Positions 1 to 9,360 are shown, counted from the stretch's first letter. The stretch is 64,000 bases of DNA from Nostoc sp. KVJ3 (GCF_026127265.1 NZ_WWFG01000002.1:1054001-1118000), one strand, 5' to 3'. The notes: a model not told the origin generated them from the letters alone. A program made the numbers and translations.

Positions 1-242
1 ATGAGGATGATACCTTGATAATCGGTAGGTTCAACATCATTTACTTCTACTGTGACAGTCACTTCTTGTATTAGATCAATTCCCTTAAATGTCAGTTTAT
101 CTTGGTTCCAAAGATGAGAAATATACTCTATTTCGTATCCATTTTTTGGGAAAAAGCTATTAAATGCTCGAAATTCAATTTCGTCAAAGTGTTCTTCGAT
201 TAGTACAGCTATTTTACCCTGATTTTTAGCATTAGTTACCAT
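1..242 (-). CDS. DJ-1/PfpI family protein, N-terminal part (cut by window edge)
   Basis: The reverse strand encodes about 80 residues from an ATG at 242, beginning MVTNAKNQGKIAVLIEEHFD and running off the window at 'DYQGIIL'. The pattern 'KIAVLIEEHFDEIEF...' followed by 'YQGIIL' fits the start of the class-I glutamine-amidotransferase-like fold of DJ-1/PfpI proteins, which include glyoxalases, chaperones and proteases. The nucleophile-elbow cysteine lies beyond the edge, so activity cannot be judged. An AGGAG ribosome site sits about 6 bases before the ATG. The gene follows the carboxymuconolactone-decarboxylase-like gene after 67 bp on the same strand, so the two may be co-transcribed. Confidence 0.75.
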   Translation of the reverse strand, partial: MVTNAKNQGKIAVLIEEHFDEIEFRAFNSFFPKNGYEIEYISHLWNQDKLTFKGIDLIQEVTVTVEVNDVEPTDYQGIIL

Positions 243-309
243 GTTTTTTCTCCTATGCCTATTTACAACAGGCTTTTATTCATCTTCAATTTTGCAGTCT
301 ATCAGTCGG

Positions 310-702
310 CTATTCATTTGAATTGAAAATATCATTCAGAGTACCAAAGCACCCCGCAGCTTTATTAAATCCTGCGTAAACGCACATGAACAACAAAAGC
401 TCCTCTATTTCTGCACGGGTAGCACCTTGTTGCATAGCCATATTTATATGTGCAGCAAAAGGACTACCAGTGCCAACTTGATCTTGATTGACAACATCAA
501 TAGCAATTGTGATTAAAGCCTTGGTTTTTTGGTCAATTAATGGAAGACCCCATGCTTCACCCGCTACGCGAGTACAAAAATCCCCAAATTTCGGATTGAT
601 ACTTTTTAAAGCATCTTGAAGTTTTACATCATCTAAAACAGCATTTTTATATACTGTTGTCTGGGAATTTTGCTCCAGTGTAGCATAATCTTGCTGAATC
701 AT
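310..702 (-). CDS. Carboxymuconolactone decarboxylase (CMD/AhpD-like) family protein
   Basis: 130 residues, normal for a single-domain CMD protein. The helical stretch 'AAHINMAMQQGATRAEIEEL' followed by 'LLFMCVYAGFNKA' (about residues 82-115) is the usual CMD signature region. The classical AhpD CxxC pair is not present, so peroxidase-type disulfide chemistry is not expected; a decarboxylase or other small-molecule role is possible. The start is supported by GGAG about 7 bases upstream. It precedes the DJ-1/PfpI gene on the same strand, a pairing that suggests stress or reactive-carbonyl metabolism, but this is inference. Confidence 0.8.
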   Translation of the reverse strand: MIQQDYATLEQNSQTTVYKNAVLDDVKLQDALKSINPKFGDFCTRVAGEAWGLPLIDQKTKALITIAIDVVNQDQVGTGSPFAAHINMAMQQGATRAEIEELLLFMCVYAGFNKAAGCFGTLNDIFNSNE

Positions 703-1974
703 AGATTTTCTCCAATTCTTACATAGAATTAACTTTTATAATGCCCAAATTGTTTTGGAAGAAAAAAGTTACTAAGTGCTTTGCTTGTGTAATCGACTAA
801 AATATTTGATGAATGACTTGCTTTGCTTTTCCATCAAAATGATTGGGCAACCATTGCAGTAATTATTTTTTGCAATGTATTTTGATAGCTTTATCAAGCT
901 CGTTTCTTTATTTATTTTTAACAATTTTGCCAAGTATGAACCAGGTAAAATCTTTGAGTTAAGACTAAATTTAAGCTTTTATACTATTACGGTATAAGTT
1001 TTACAAAAAATATCTTCTTGAAGTCGATACCGTGGAAGAAAATTTTTCCTTCTCTTCCTTCTCTTTCTTCTCTCTGTATGTTGCGCCAGTTGCTACAAGT
1101 CGGGGAACTCGCTTCTCTACGAGACGCTGTTCGCGTTCGCGTCTACGTTAAAAAATGACTCTTACAAAGACTGCTAACCTTAACAGAACCGCATTTGATT
1201 ATAATTGGCTTATATAGCGGTTCCCATTCAAATGTGGTACAACATCATCTCGTAAGGTGTAGGGGCAATTCATGAATTGCCCCTACAGCTGTACCTCACA
1301 TAAATGAAAACCACTATATAGGAATCCGCTTTGATTTGTGTTCGCACAGTGTCTTGAAGAGAATCCCAAAGCAATTTCGCGTCTCTACAAGGGTTTTGAA
1401 ATCATGCAGAATCATTTTCATACCTGAATTCAGCAACGCCCCATAAGTCATAAAAATATCGGATGTAGTAGTTTAACCTGAAGAATGCACCGATAAACTA
1501 AGTGCTTCAGCGCTTTTCTTATACAGTTAAGTTGTTAAGTTTGTCCTTAAGTTATCGATCTTCATTTTACAAAAATTCATAGTGCTGCAAAACTCAGTAT
1601 CAACAGACTTCATTCAGTTCGCTACTACAACTACGAAGAATATCATTAGATAATACAACAATTAAGGAGGGTTAGTAAACTTGATGAAGCTTAACAATGC
1701 CTGAAATTGTTTAGAGGTTTTGTAAATATTGGAAATATACCTTATTGGCAAAACCTGAAAAGCGATGTGCAACCTTTAGATATTGGCAAAAGTTTATTGA
1801 GATTAATATCTTTTACTTGCCAGTAACGGTTTGTAGCAACCGCAAAATTCCTTGTTGACTAAAGATTTTGAAAAAGTCCTTTTCGACTTTTAGACTAAAG
1901 TCTTTCTTGATGGTTTTTCTGACTTTTGACCTAAAGGCTTGAAGAAAAAAACCAAAGTAATTTTCTAATAGCTT
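703..1974. other. Intergenic region without a convincing gene
   Basis: About 1.7 kb (to 2397) separates the CMD gene from the next real gene. No open frame here has both a ribosome site and protein-like composition. The stretch is AT-rich and holds small dispersed repeats: a 28-bp perfect palindrome at 1259-1286, half of the 'GAGACGCG' hairpin family near 1371-1391, and a run of the 'GTTCGCGTTCGCGTCT' type near 1128. Confidence 0.6.
1259..1286. repeat. 28-bp perfect palindrome (copy 1)
   Basis: The arm GTAGGGGCAATTCA is followed immediately by its reverse complement. The same core occurs at 3960-3987, where the palindrome is longer. In both places a nearby 'AATGTGGT' motif is seen. It is a dispersed short palindromic repeat, not part of a gene. 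Confidence 0.85.
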
Positions 1975-2105
1975 TAAGTAGGTAGGCATAATTAAACATA
2001 AAATTAAGATCCTAGTTCGTAGTGAGCGATTCATCTCTCAAAACAAGGATTATTAGGACTAAAGTCCCGACTACGAACTTTAATTTCTTTGCGCCTACCT
2101 ACTTA
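1975..2105. repeat. 131-bp element with nested inverted repeats
   Basis: A 13-bp arm (TAAGTAGGTAGGC, 1975-1987) is matched in reverse complement at 2093-2105. Inside it a second pair (GTTCGTAGT near 2014-2022 and ACTACGAAC near 2070-2078) is nested, together with AAATTAA/TTAATTT. The inner part resembles the 'GTTCGTAGT...GGACTTTAGTCC' repeat seen again at 32275-32332. No protein is encoded. Confidence 0.6.
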
Positions 2106-2397
2106 GAACCTGAAGCTTTAATTTACTGTTGGTGAATTATGTAGCAAAATTAGTAAATATAAATTAATTTTGAACTTGCATAATTCCCTAGCCAACCTCT
2201 GATATGTCTGTATGCTGTATTGCTTTAGCTTCTTTATTTGCGATGTAAGGTTAATTTTGATTCTAAGGCAAACATATCTTGTCAAGAAAATATCCTCAGT
2301 CTTAGTGATTTTTAGGTTGTTTTTTAACAACTTTTATTATTGCCATAAATGACTTTTTCTCATTCTGTTTGTCATAACCACAACCGAGGAAAAAACC

Positions 2398-3249
2398 ATG
2401 CGTAACAAGTTTTTAATTAATACTAAATCAACGGGTATTGTGCTTGATGAAGTAGTGGTGAAAACTGCCAACCGCAATAGGGTGGAGCAAGCCGATTCTG
2501 CGGGGAGTGGCGATCGCACCGATTCAAATATAAGTCATGCAGATAGGGTAGCTCAAACTCAAAAGCTTTTAGATCGAGCGATCGCATCTGCTTGGTACAC
2601 AGTCAAGAGCGATCGCAGACCACCAGCCTTGACTCCCATCCGATGGGTATGGCGGCTTGCAGGTCTTTACCATCTGTGCCACTCCACCCCCCAGTTAATG
2701 GAAGAAGCTGCTCAACATTTTGCTTCAGCAGATCGCCAAAGTTTGGCACAGTGGGCTTTAAAAAAAGCTAAAGAGGAAGCAGGTCACGATCAACTCGCTC
2801 TCCTTGATATTCAGTCGATGGGATATGAAGCTCAAGCAGTTGTGGAAGCACTTGTTCCTCCAGCTGCAAAGGCTTTAGTGGATCACTTCACCCGAACTGT
2901 GCAAAACTCAGATCCCATTGATTGTGTAGGTTATTCCTATACAGCCGAACGCCTAGCAATATGCAGAGGATTAGAATACATTCAGAGGATAGAGGTCTTG
3001 CTACCATCAGGTAAAAATGCCACTCGCTGCCTACGCGTACACAGTGCTATTGGTACTGACGTAGAGCATGTAGAGGAGGCAGTTGAGATGATTGCAGAAC
3101 TTACTCCGAATGAGCAGACCCGTGTGGCAAAAGCCTGTTACCAAGCCGCATTGTTGCGCTTTAGCCCACCGGTAAAAAACTACATATCAGATGAGGAAAT
3201 TCAAAATGTCTTGAAACCGTTCAAACTACTAGAACCTATAAACAACTAA
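2398..3249 (+). CDS. Putative heme-oxygenase-like diiron (HDO) / iron-containing redox enzyme
   Basis: 283 residues with a strong ribosome site (GAGGA at 2386-2390). After a variable N-terminus (1-75) the protein is alpha-helical with the ligand pattern of the HDO superfamily: E127-x2-H130 in 'KKAKEEAGHDQ', E184 in 'YTAERLA', then H215, D221 and H224 in 'RVHSAIGTDVEH'. In characterised HDO enzymes (UndA, SznF, BesC) such residues bind two irons that activate oxygen for oxidation or C-C/C-N cleavage. The substrate is unknown. A 59-codon peptide gene follows after 107 bp with its own ribosome site, so the enzyme may act on that peptide (inference). The family assignment rests on motif spacing, and the H215-D221 spacing is slightly longer than in SznF. 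Confidence 0.65.
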   Translation: MRNKFLINTKSTGIVLDEVVVKTANRNRVEQADSAGSGDRTDSNISHADRVAQTQKLLDRAIASAWYTVKSDRRPPALTPIRWVWRLAGLYHLCHSTPQLMEEAAQHFASADRQSLAQWALKKAKEEAGHDQLALLDIQSMGYEAQAVVEALVPPAAKALVDHFTRTVQNSDPIDCVGYSYTAERLAICRGLEYIQRIEVLLPSGKNATRCLRVHSAIGTDVEHVEEAVEMIAELTPNEQTRVAKACYQAALLRFSPPVKNYISDEEIQNVLKPFKLLEPINN

Positions 3250-3356
3250 AGGTGAGACTTGGTTATTAACTGTTCATGCAGTAACCCAACAACCAAGACT
3301 AACTCATCCGATACAGCCTCAACTATCCAATTCAGAACAACTACAAGGACATAACA

Positions 3357-3536
3357 ATGAATACCATCGCAACTATCGCTATCGACGAACAATCTTTAAG
3401 CTCTGACTATTTTCCTAGCAGCCTCTTTGAGAACAGCTTAGATGTCTTAAACGATTCCGACTTTGAGTTAGAGAACATTATGAACAAGGAATTTCCACAA
3501 GGATTGCCAAGCGATCTCGACAGTGCTGATTTTTAA
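3357..3536 (+). CDS. Small acidic peptide, 59 residues, possible substrate or partner of the HDO enzyme
   Basis: The peptide begins MNTIATIAIDEQSLSSDYFP and ends GLPSDLDSADF. A good ribosome site (AAGGA at 3345-3349) lies 7 bases before the ATG. It is very acidic (about 13 Asp/Glu, one Lys, no Arg, no Cys), rich in Ser, Asp, Leu and Phe, and lacks a signal peptide or membrane segment. It sits 107 bp downstream of the HDO gene on the same strand and is followed by a 30-bp hairpin at 3561-3590, so the two genes look like one transcription unit. Length and composition would suit a precursor of a modified peptide or a small regulatory partner; neither is shown. No family is recognised. Confidence 0.6.
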   Translation: MNTIATIAIDEQSLSSDYFPSSLFENSLDVLNDSDFELENIMNKEFPQGLPSDLDSADF

Positions 3537-3560
3537 TTTTTCCCTCAACTTTTGACCTGA

Positions 3561-3590
3561 CTTGTTCCCAGCCTCCAGGCTGGGAACAAG
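3561..3590. terminator. Perfect hairpin after the HDO/peptide pair
   Basis: Arms CTTGTTCCCAGCCT and AGGCTGGGAACAAG with a 2-base loop form a 14-bp stem. It lies 24 bases after the small peptide gene and is followed by only a weak T run, so it may be a dispersed palindromic repeat that also ends transcription. Confidence 0.5.
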
Positions 3591-3717
3591 GCAACACAAG
3601 AAAACTAAATAAGTCGGTATAAATAAACCTAACCATGTAACAGAATGTAAAAATCACAAGACCTTTGCGATTGCAATTCTTGGAGACGCTCCGCGAATAT
3701 TCCACTTCCTTACATTC

Positions 3718-3853
3718 CAATACTGCGTAGGTTTTGAATCGATCCCCCCAACCCCCCTTAAAAGGCTTGCTCAGAATGGCTTATTTTTCCCCCTTTTTAA
3801 GGGGGACTAAGGGGGATCTCTAATGACTATGCACCAAAACCTACGCAGTATTG
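3718..3853. mobile_element. MITE-like element, family A copy 1, with 10-bp target duplication
   Basis: A 136-bp element has perfect 19-bp terminal inverted repeats (CAATACTGCGTAGGTTTTG at 3718-3736 and its complement at 3835-3853). The identical 10-mer CCTTACATTC flanks both ends (3708-3717 and 3854-3863), a clean target-site duplication. The interior holds the common 'CCCCCTTTTTAAGGGGG' palindrome and no open frame. A second copy is at 9436-9536. It must be mobilised by a transposase encoded elsewhere. Confidence 0.8.
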
Positions 3854-3954
3854 CCTTACATTCGCAATGACATACATTGAAATTTTCACGCTGACTTACT
3901 TACATAATAGACATCTCCAGAAATTACAGCAGAATTAAAGTATTTGAACCACAC

Positions 3955-3992
3955 TTGTCGTAGGGGCAATTCATGAATTGCCCCTACGACAA
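3955..3992. repeat. 38-bp perfect palindrome (copy 2)
   Basis: The arm TTGTCGTAGGGGCAATTCA is followed directly by its complement. With one mismatch the symmetry extends to about 3949-3998 through ACCACA/TGTGGT. It shares its 28-bp core with the palindrome at 1259-1286. It is immediately preceded by a solitary end (TAGACATCTCCAGAAATTA at 3908-3926) of the element seen whole at 9553-9644. Confidence 0.8.
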
Positions 3993-4069
3993 ATGTGGTC
4001 TATGGTCTATTTACCTGAAAATAGCTGCAAATATGCGTCACCTGAAATCTTTGTAGAGACGCGAAGAAG

Positions 4070-7000
4070 TTATTTTTCACAAGCACCTAATGCTTTCAGC
4101 GTCGCAATCATTGCTGTCGTTAAGCCTGTAATCCCCCTGATGTTCATTCCCTGATAGAATTTTTCAGCTTTTAAGGTTTTTAAGCACTCACTTGTCGTCA
4201 AATCCCAAAGTCGAATTGTTTCATCAGCGCCACTGCTAGCTAAAGTTTGATTATCTGGGCTAAAGGTAACTGACCAGATCCAAGCTGAATGTCCACGCAG
4301 TGTTTTTTTGCATTCGCCTGTATTCACATCCCATAATTTTACTGTGTAATCGGGACTACTACTGGCTAGAGTCTGACCGTCGGGACTAAAGATAACTGCT
4401 TTAACGATACCATTTGCACAAACCTCGAAAGTTTTAAGACAGCTACCAGTCCTAATATTCCACAACCGGATTTTTCCATCGTAACCGGCACTAGCTAATA
4501 GTTGACCATCTGGACTAAAAGCAATTGACCAAACCCAATTTTTATGACCCTCTAATGTTTCTTTGCACTCACCAGTACTAATATCCCACAGCTTGACTGT
4601 CTGATCCCAAGCGCCACTTGCTAAGATTCTTCCTTGAGGACTGAAAGCGACTGATTGAACTACAGCACGATGTCCCTGGAAAGTTTGCAAAGCTTGACCC
4701 GTATTGACATTCCACAACCTCACTGTTTGATCGCCACTACCACTTGCTAGTATTTGACCATCTGGACTAAAAGCAACTGACCAGACTAGAGCATGATGTC
4801 CTTGAAAAGTTTGCAAGACTTGACCTGTATTGACATTCCACAGCTTCACTGTTCGATCGTCGCTACCACTTGCCACTATTTGTCCATTTGGACTAAAGGC
4901 AACCGCTCGAACTGCGGCCTGATGGCTCTGGAGAGTTTTGAGACATTCACCTGTATTAACATTCCACAACCTCACCATGCAATCATGGCTACCACTTGCT
5001 AATATCTGACCATCGGAATTATAAGCAACTGACCAGACCTGACTGGTATATCCGCTAAGGGTTTTGAGACATTGACCATTAGTGAGATTCCATATCTTCA
5101 CTGTTTGGTCATCACCGCCACTGGCAAGAAGATCCCCTTGCTGGTTAAAAGCGACGGATAATACCCAACCAGAATGACCCTGAAGAGTTTTGAGACATTC
5201 ACCTGTACTAACACTCCATACCTTCACTGTTTGATCGTGACTGCCTGTAGCGATAAGATTACCTTGAGGACTAAAGGCAACTGACCAGATCGCACTATCA
5301 TGCCCCTCAAGAGTTGCGATACATTCACCAGTGTTCAAGCACCACAACTTCACTGTTTGGTCATCACTGCTACTCGCTATTGTCTGACCATCAGAACTGA
5401 TACTGATTGACCGGATGCCATCAAGATGACCCTGGAAAATTTTCAGGCATTTACCAGTGCTGACATCCCACAATCTAATGGTATCGTCATCACTGCCGCT
5501 CAGTAACATCTGACCATTCGGATGGAAAATCACACTGATTACCCAACTTGTATGCCCTTGAAAAATTCTCAGGCATTTACCGGTGCTAACATTCCATAGC
5601 CTTACCAGATGGTCATTACTGCCACTTATTAGGGTGTTTCCATCGGGACTAAAGGCAACCGACCAAACCTCAGTATTATTATGTTCCCGAAAGGTTTGGA
5701 TGCATTGACCTGTACTGGTATTCCACAGTTTTACAGTAGAGTCAGCACTTCCGCTGGCAAGAGTTCTACCATCTGGACTAAAAGCAAGTGATACAACCCA
5801 GTTGGTATGTCCCTTACAAGTAAAAATTTGTTTCCAATCTGAGACTTGGTATAAGCGAATCTCACTATTGGTATCACCTAAAGCCAAAAGTTTTCCATCA
5901 GGGCTAAAAGCTACTGAGAAAACACCGCCAAAGGTTTCAGCAAAGACAGACCGATCAAAATCAGCGTTTTGGAAATTTACATCGCGCAATTTCATACACC
6001 GCAGGTCTACTTGCCAAAGAGTCTGAGAAGAAAAATCATAGCTGCTGAGGTCAGTTCCCAGATGACAAAGTAGATTCAGGATGTTTCCCGCTGTATAACT
6101 TTGTTCTAGAGGTGATGTTTCTCGGAGATTTACCAAGATTTTGGCTAGCTGATTTTCTAGGTTTTTTTTGCTTCTAAAAATACCAAGTAATCCATCTATA
6201 ACTGGTTGGACAATCAGGCGAATTTGAATATCCCTGACGTAGTCTTTTGCCATTGCCTTCATTAAAGCATGACACCTAAATAAATCTATATTCTCAGTGG
6301 CAATTTCTTGACAAACTCGATCTATCAACTTCTGAGTTACATACTCCATCACTACAGGTTGGAGTGTGAATAGTGCTTCACTTTTTTCGATTAGCGATCG
6401 CCTTACCAGAGACTCTAAAGACTCTAATACTTTTTGTGGTGGGATTGGTGATACAATATCATCGCGGATTTCTGATAGTGAAACTGGCTCGCGATTGATG
6501 GCTAGCCAGTACATTGCATCCTTTTCTAATTTTGACAAGCGTAAGAACTGCTGCTCTAAAAGCTCATGAATATCACCAAAAACAGTTGTCTCTTGTTGTA
6601 AAAACTCAGATATGTCACCACAAAATACATCTTGAATAGTAGTAGCAACGACCTTTAATGCTAAGGCGTTACCTGCATAACGCTCTACCAATTTGCTGGA
6701 TTCTGACTCGGAAGCTGAGACCCCTTTGACTTTCAAAATTTCCTGGCCTTCGCTTGCCTGTAAACCACCAAGAAGAAAGGAACGGACACATAGTGTTTCT
6801 CCTTCTAAGGATGCCACTTCTTGAGGTTTTTCCCGACCTGTGAGCAGCAAGCAGCTTTGATGAGTTACTTCCCCGACTCGTTTGAGCAGATCCCCGTATC
6901 CCTGATATCCTTCTCGGTAAAGTCCGGCTCGACTACCACTTTGTAGAATTGACTCGATATTATCTAGTATCAATAGACATCTATGCTGCCGTAGATAATC

Positions 7001-7600
7001 AATGAGTCTGGATATTCTTTCGCCGACGCTTTCTGGTAAAGAAACTTCTGTTTCTTGCTCGTCGGATAAGAACTGGATCAGGCTAGCTAAAATATTTTTG
7101 ATGGGCGGGGCTTCTCGCAGCGATCGCCATATGATATACTCAAAATTATCTTTAATGCGCTCTGTCAGCTTTATAACCAGAGCCGATTTACCAATTCCTC
7201 CCATTCCCAAAACTGCCACTAACTTACACCGATCTTCAAGGAGCAATTGTTCTAATGTGGACGTTTCTTCTGCACGCCCATAAAAAACTGATACATTAGT
7301 TGCTTCTCCCCAATCTTGGCGCTGAGATTGGTCAGAATTGGTGTAACAATCTTTATCCAACTGGATATTAAAAGCTTGGAAGAAAAGTTCAATTGTTCGT
7401 TTATCAACTCCGTCTTCACGAGACAGCACCTTAGAAATTGTTGCTGTGTTGATGCCAATGCGTTCACTTAAATCTTCAAAGGTATATCTGTTGCCATAGT
7501 TTTCGTTTAATTCGGCAGTAAGTCTAGCAGACTGAAGTTTTTGTAATCCTTCTGGAGTGAGAATAAGACCACGTTTGCGCTTCTGCTTTGAAAGTTTCAT
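4070..7600 (-). CDS. STAND protein: HTH - NB-ARC ATPase - 14 WD40 repeats
   Basis: 1176 residues. Residues 35-84 form a helix-turn-helix-like segment ('RYTFEDLSERIGINTATISK'). A P-loop GMGGIGKS lies at 132-139, with a Walker B strand 'CLLILDN' near 215 and winged-helix/ARC-like sequence to about 450. From about 560 to 1150 there are 14 WD40 repeats of about 42 residues (typical 'VAFSPDGQILASGSxDxTVKLW'), enough for two seven-bladed propellers. The C-terminal tail 'GITGLTTAMIATLKALGA' recurs in cyanobacterial relatives. STAND proteins switch on nucleotide exchange when the repeat sensor binds a ligand; bacterial members include defence sensors and transcription regulators. Ligand and output are unknown. 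The HTH suggests DNA or self-association. It is transcribed alone, divergent from ltrA. Confidence 0.9.
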   Translation of the reverse strand: MKLSKQKRKRGLILTPEGLQKLQSARLTAELNENYGNRYTFEDLSERIGINTATISKVLSREDGVDKRTIELFFQAFNIQLDKDCYTNSDQSQRQDWGEATNVSVFYGRAEETSTLEQLLLEDRCKLVAVLGMGGIGKSALVIKLTERIKDNFEYIIWRSLREAPPIKNILASLIQFLSDEQETEVSLPESVGERISRLIDYLRQHRCLLILDNIESILQSGSRAGLYREGYQGYGDLLKRVGEVTHQSCLLLTGREKPQEVASLEGETLCVRSFLLGGLQASEGQEILKVKGVSASESESSKLVERYAGNALALKVVATTIQDVFCGDISEFLQQETTVFGDIHELLEQQFLRLSKLEKDAMYWLAINREPVSLSEIRDDIVSPIPPQKVLESLESLVRRSLIEKSEALFTLQPVVMEYVTQKLIDRVCQEIATENIDLFRCHALMKAMAKDYVRDIQIRLIVQPVIDGLLGIFRSKKNLENQLAKILVNLRETSPLEQSYTAGNILNLLCHLGTDLSSYDFSSQTLWQVDLRCMKLRDVNFQNADFDRSVFAETFGGVFSVAFSPDGKLLALGDTNSEIRLYQVSDWKQIFTCKGHTNWVVSLAFSPDGRTLASGSADSTVKLWNTSTGQCIQTFREHNNTEVWSVAFSPDGNTLISGSNDHLVRLWNVSTGKCLRIFQGHTSWVISVIFHPNGQMLLSGSDDDTIRLWDVSTGKCLKIFQGHLDGIRSISISSDGQTIASSSDDQTVKLWCLNTGECIATLEGHDSAIWSVAFSPQGNLIATGSHDQTVKVWSVSTGECLKTLQGHSGWVLSVAFNQQGDLLASGGDDQTVKIWNLTNGQCLKTLSGYTSQVWSVAYNSDGQILASGSHDCMVRLWNVNTGECLKTLQSHQAAVRAVAFSPNGQIVASGSDDRTVKLWNVNTGQVLQTFQGHHALVWSVAFSPDGQILASGSGDQTVRLWNVNTGQALQTFQGHRAVVQSVAFSPQGRILASGAWDQTVKLWDISTGECKETLEGHKNWVWSIAFSPDGQLLASAGYDGKIRLWNIRTGSCLKTFEVCANGIVKAVIFSPDGQTLASSSPDYTVKLWDVNTGECKKTLRGHSAWIWSVTFSPDNQTLASSGADETIRLWDLTTSECLKTLKAEKFYQGMNIRGITGLTTAMIATLKALGACEK

Positions 7601-8175
7601 AAAACCTATTACCTTTGTAGATATAAAACATAACTGGCTTGGCTTTGTGATTTATTCATCTTGGAGAAAACTATTTTGGAATTATAAATTTGTTACTTAT
7701 TTTCTCCTCTAGCTAAGGATATTTAATATAAGAGCAGCAAACACACGCAAGTATAAATATATCACAAAAAGTCCTTAGAGCCTTAAGGACTTAAACTTTA
7801 GAGGATGTTAAATAAGTCTTATTTCATAATTAACCTAGCGATCGCAAGTCGTAACGATACAGACCATATACATAGCGGTTTCTCGGATGTAAAGACACTC
7901 TGTGCTAATTTTAAAACCTTAACTTTGTGTTAGTTCATGCAGGTAAACTAGGTTTATCAAGTAGCAAATTATATGCGCCAAATAATTTAGTTGCTAAAGA
8001 ATAAACATCAGAGATGATAGTAAGGATAAGGATGAGCAATTGTCCAGAAATTAACACTAAACCGGAAATATTGATTAAATTTTGACAGAAAAATCATCTT
8101 TCCGTAGCTCGACATCGTATCCAGCCTCTAGCCTCCTTTATATTTAATCCACATTACTTAGCAATAATTACGGAT
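7601..8175. other. Divergent intergenic region between the STAND gene and ltrA
   Basis: 575 bp of AT-rich sequence with both promoters presumably inside. The only clear structure is a hairpin at 7769-7792 (arms AAGTCCTTA and TAAGGACTT, 6-base loop). No open frame of note. Confidence 0.55.
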
Positions 8176-9360
8176 ATGACGACTAATTTTCTCCAACCGC
8201 CAAGGTTACGCGTTGGTCAAGACATCGAAGAAGAGCGGCGCGCCACTTGGCTAGAACTTTTTTACGATTTGGTATTTGTGGTTGCTATTTCTCAAATGGC
8301 TCACAACCTCAAAGAAGATATATCGCTATCTGGCTGCTTTAACTTTGTAGTTTTATTTATACCCATTTGGTTCTCATGGATTGGTACCACACTCTATGCC
8401 AACCGCTTTGATAGCGATGATATTGGACACCGGTTATTGATTGGTTTGCAAATGCTGACAGCAGCAGCAATGGCGATCAACATCCATCACGGTTTAGGTG
8501 AGAGTTCGCCTGGTTTTGCCCTTTCCTATGCTCTTGGTAGGGCTGTGCTGGTTATAGAATACGTCCGGGCTGGAATACATATTCCTTCAGCCCGTCCTTT
8601 GACGAGTCGCTACGCTATTGGTTTTGCGATCGCAGCCTTTTGTTGGTTGGTTTCGGCATTTGTACCCATTCCTTGGCGGTTCGCACTCTGGACATTAGGA
8701 ATTATTATTGACTTTGTTACACCATTAACAGGATCTAAATTCCAGATTGGGTTACTTCCCCACGCCTCCCACTTACCAGAACGTTTCGGACTGTTTACCA
8801 TTATTGTCTTAGGCGAAGCAATTACGGCCGTGGTAAATGGTGTTTCTCAGCAGAAATGGGAAACTTTAACCGTGATTGCTGCCGTGTTTGGTCTACTTAT
8901 CGCTTTTAGTTGGTGGTGGGTATATTTTGATAACCTGGGTGGTGCGCCTATTGAGATAGCGCGCACACATGGAAGAATTGGTGTCGTCAATATCTGGCTT
9001 TACACCCATTTACCGTTAATGATTGGGATTGCTGCTGCTGGAGTTGGTGTAGAAACAATCTTGTTGAGCCAGCCAACAGAAGTACTATCAGATTCACAAC
9101 GATGGCTGATTTGTGGTTCAGTAGGATTATGCTCTTTGGCAATCAGTATTCTTCATAGATATGGAGTGATCCGCTATTGTCAAATCCGTTCCCAGTATCG
9201 ACTTTGGGGTGCAGTTGTGCTGCTAGCGATCGCTATCTTAGGCAAAGGTTTGTTACCTGTTGTAGTCATTACCCTTGTAGCTGTAGTTTCTGTTTTCCAA
9301 GTCATTCAGGACTTGTATCAGAGTCGTCCTACTACCCGCTTGGTAGATCCAGAAATTTAA
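8176..9360 (+). CDS. ltrA: Low-temperature-requirement protein A (LtrA) family membrane protein
   Basis: 394 residues, mostly hydrophobic, with about ten predicted membrane segments. The N-terminal signature 'TWLELFYDLVFVVAISQMAH' is diagnostic of the LtrA family; 'FSWIGTTLYANRFDSDD' and 'PERFGLFTIIVLGEAI' are further family hallmarks. LtrA was named from a Listeria gene needed for growth in the cold; the biochemical role is not established. The length is normal. The ribosome site is weak, and no partner gene lies next to it. Confidence 0.88.
   Translation: MTTNFLQPPRLRVGQDIEEERRATWLELFYDLVFVVAISQMAHNLKEDISLSGCFNFVVLFIPIWFSWIGTTLYANRFDSDDIGHRLLIGLQMLTAAAMAINIHHGLGESSPGFALSYALGRAVLVIEYVRAGIHIPSARPLTSRYAIGFAIAAFCWLVSAFVPIPWRFALWTLGIIIDFVTPLTGSKFQIGLLPHASHLPERFGLFTIIVLGEAITAVVNGVSQQKWETLTVIAAVFGLLIAFSWWWVYFDNLGGAPIEIARTHGRIGVVNIWLYTHLPLMIGIAAAGVGVETILLSQPTEVLSDSQRWLICGSVGLCSLAISILHRYGVIRYCQIRSQYRLWGAVVLLAIAILGKGLLPVVVITLVAVVSVFQVIQDLYQSRPTTRLVDPEI

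Noticed and set aside
1813..2330. Short reverse frames of 70-73 residues
   Set aside because: AT-rich, no ribosome site, composition unlike protein, and they run through the nested inverted repeat.
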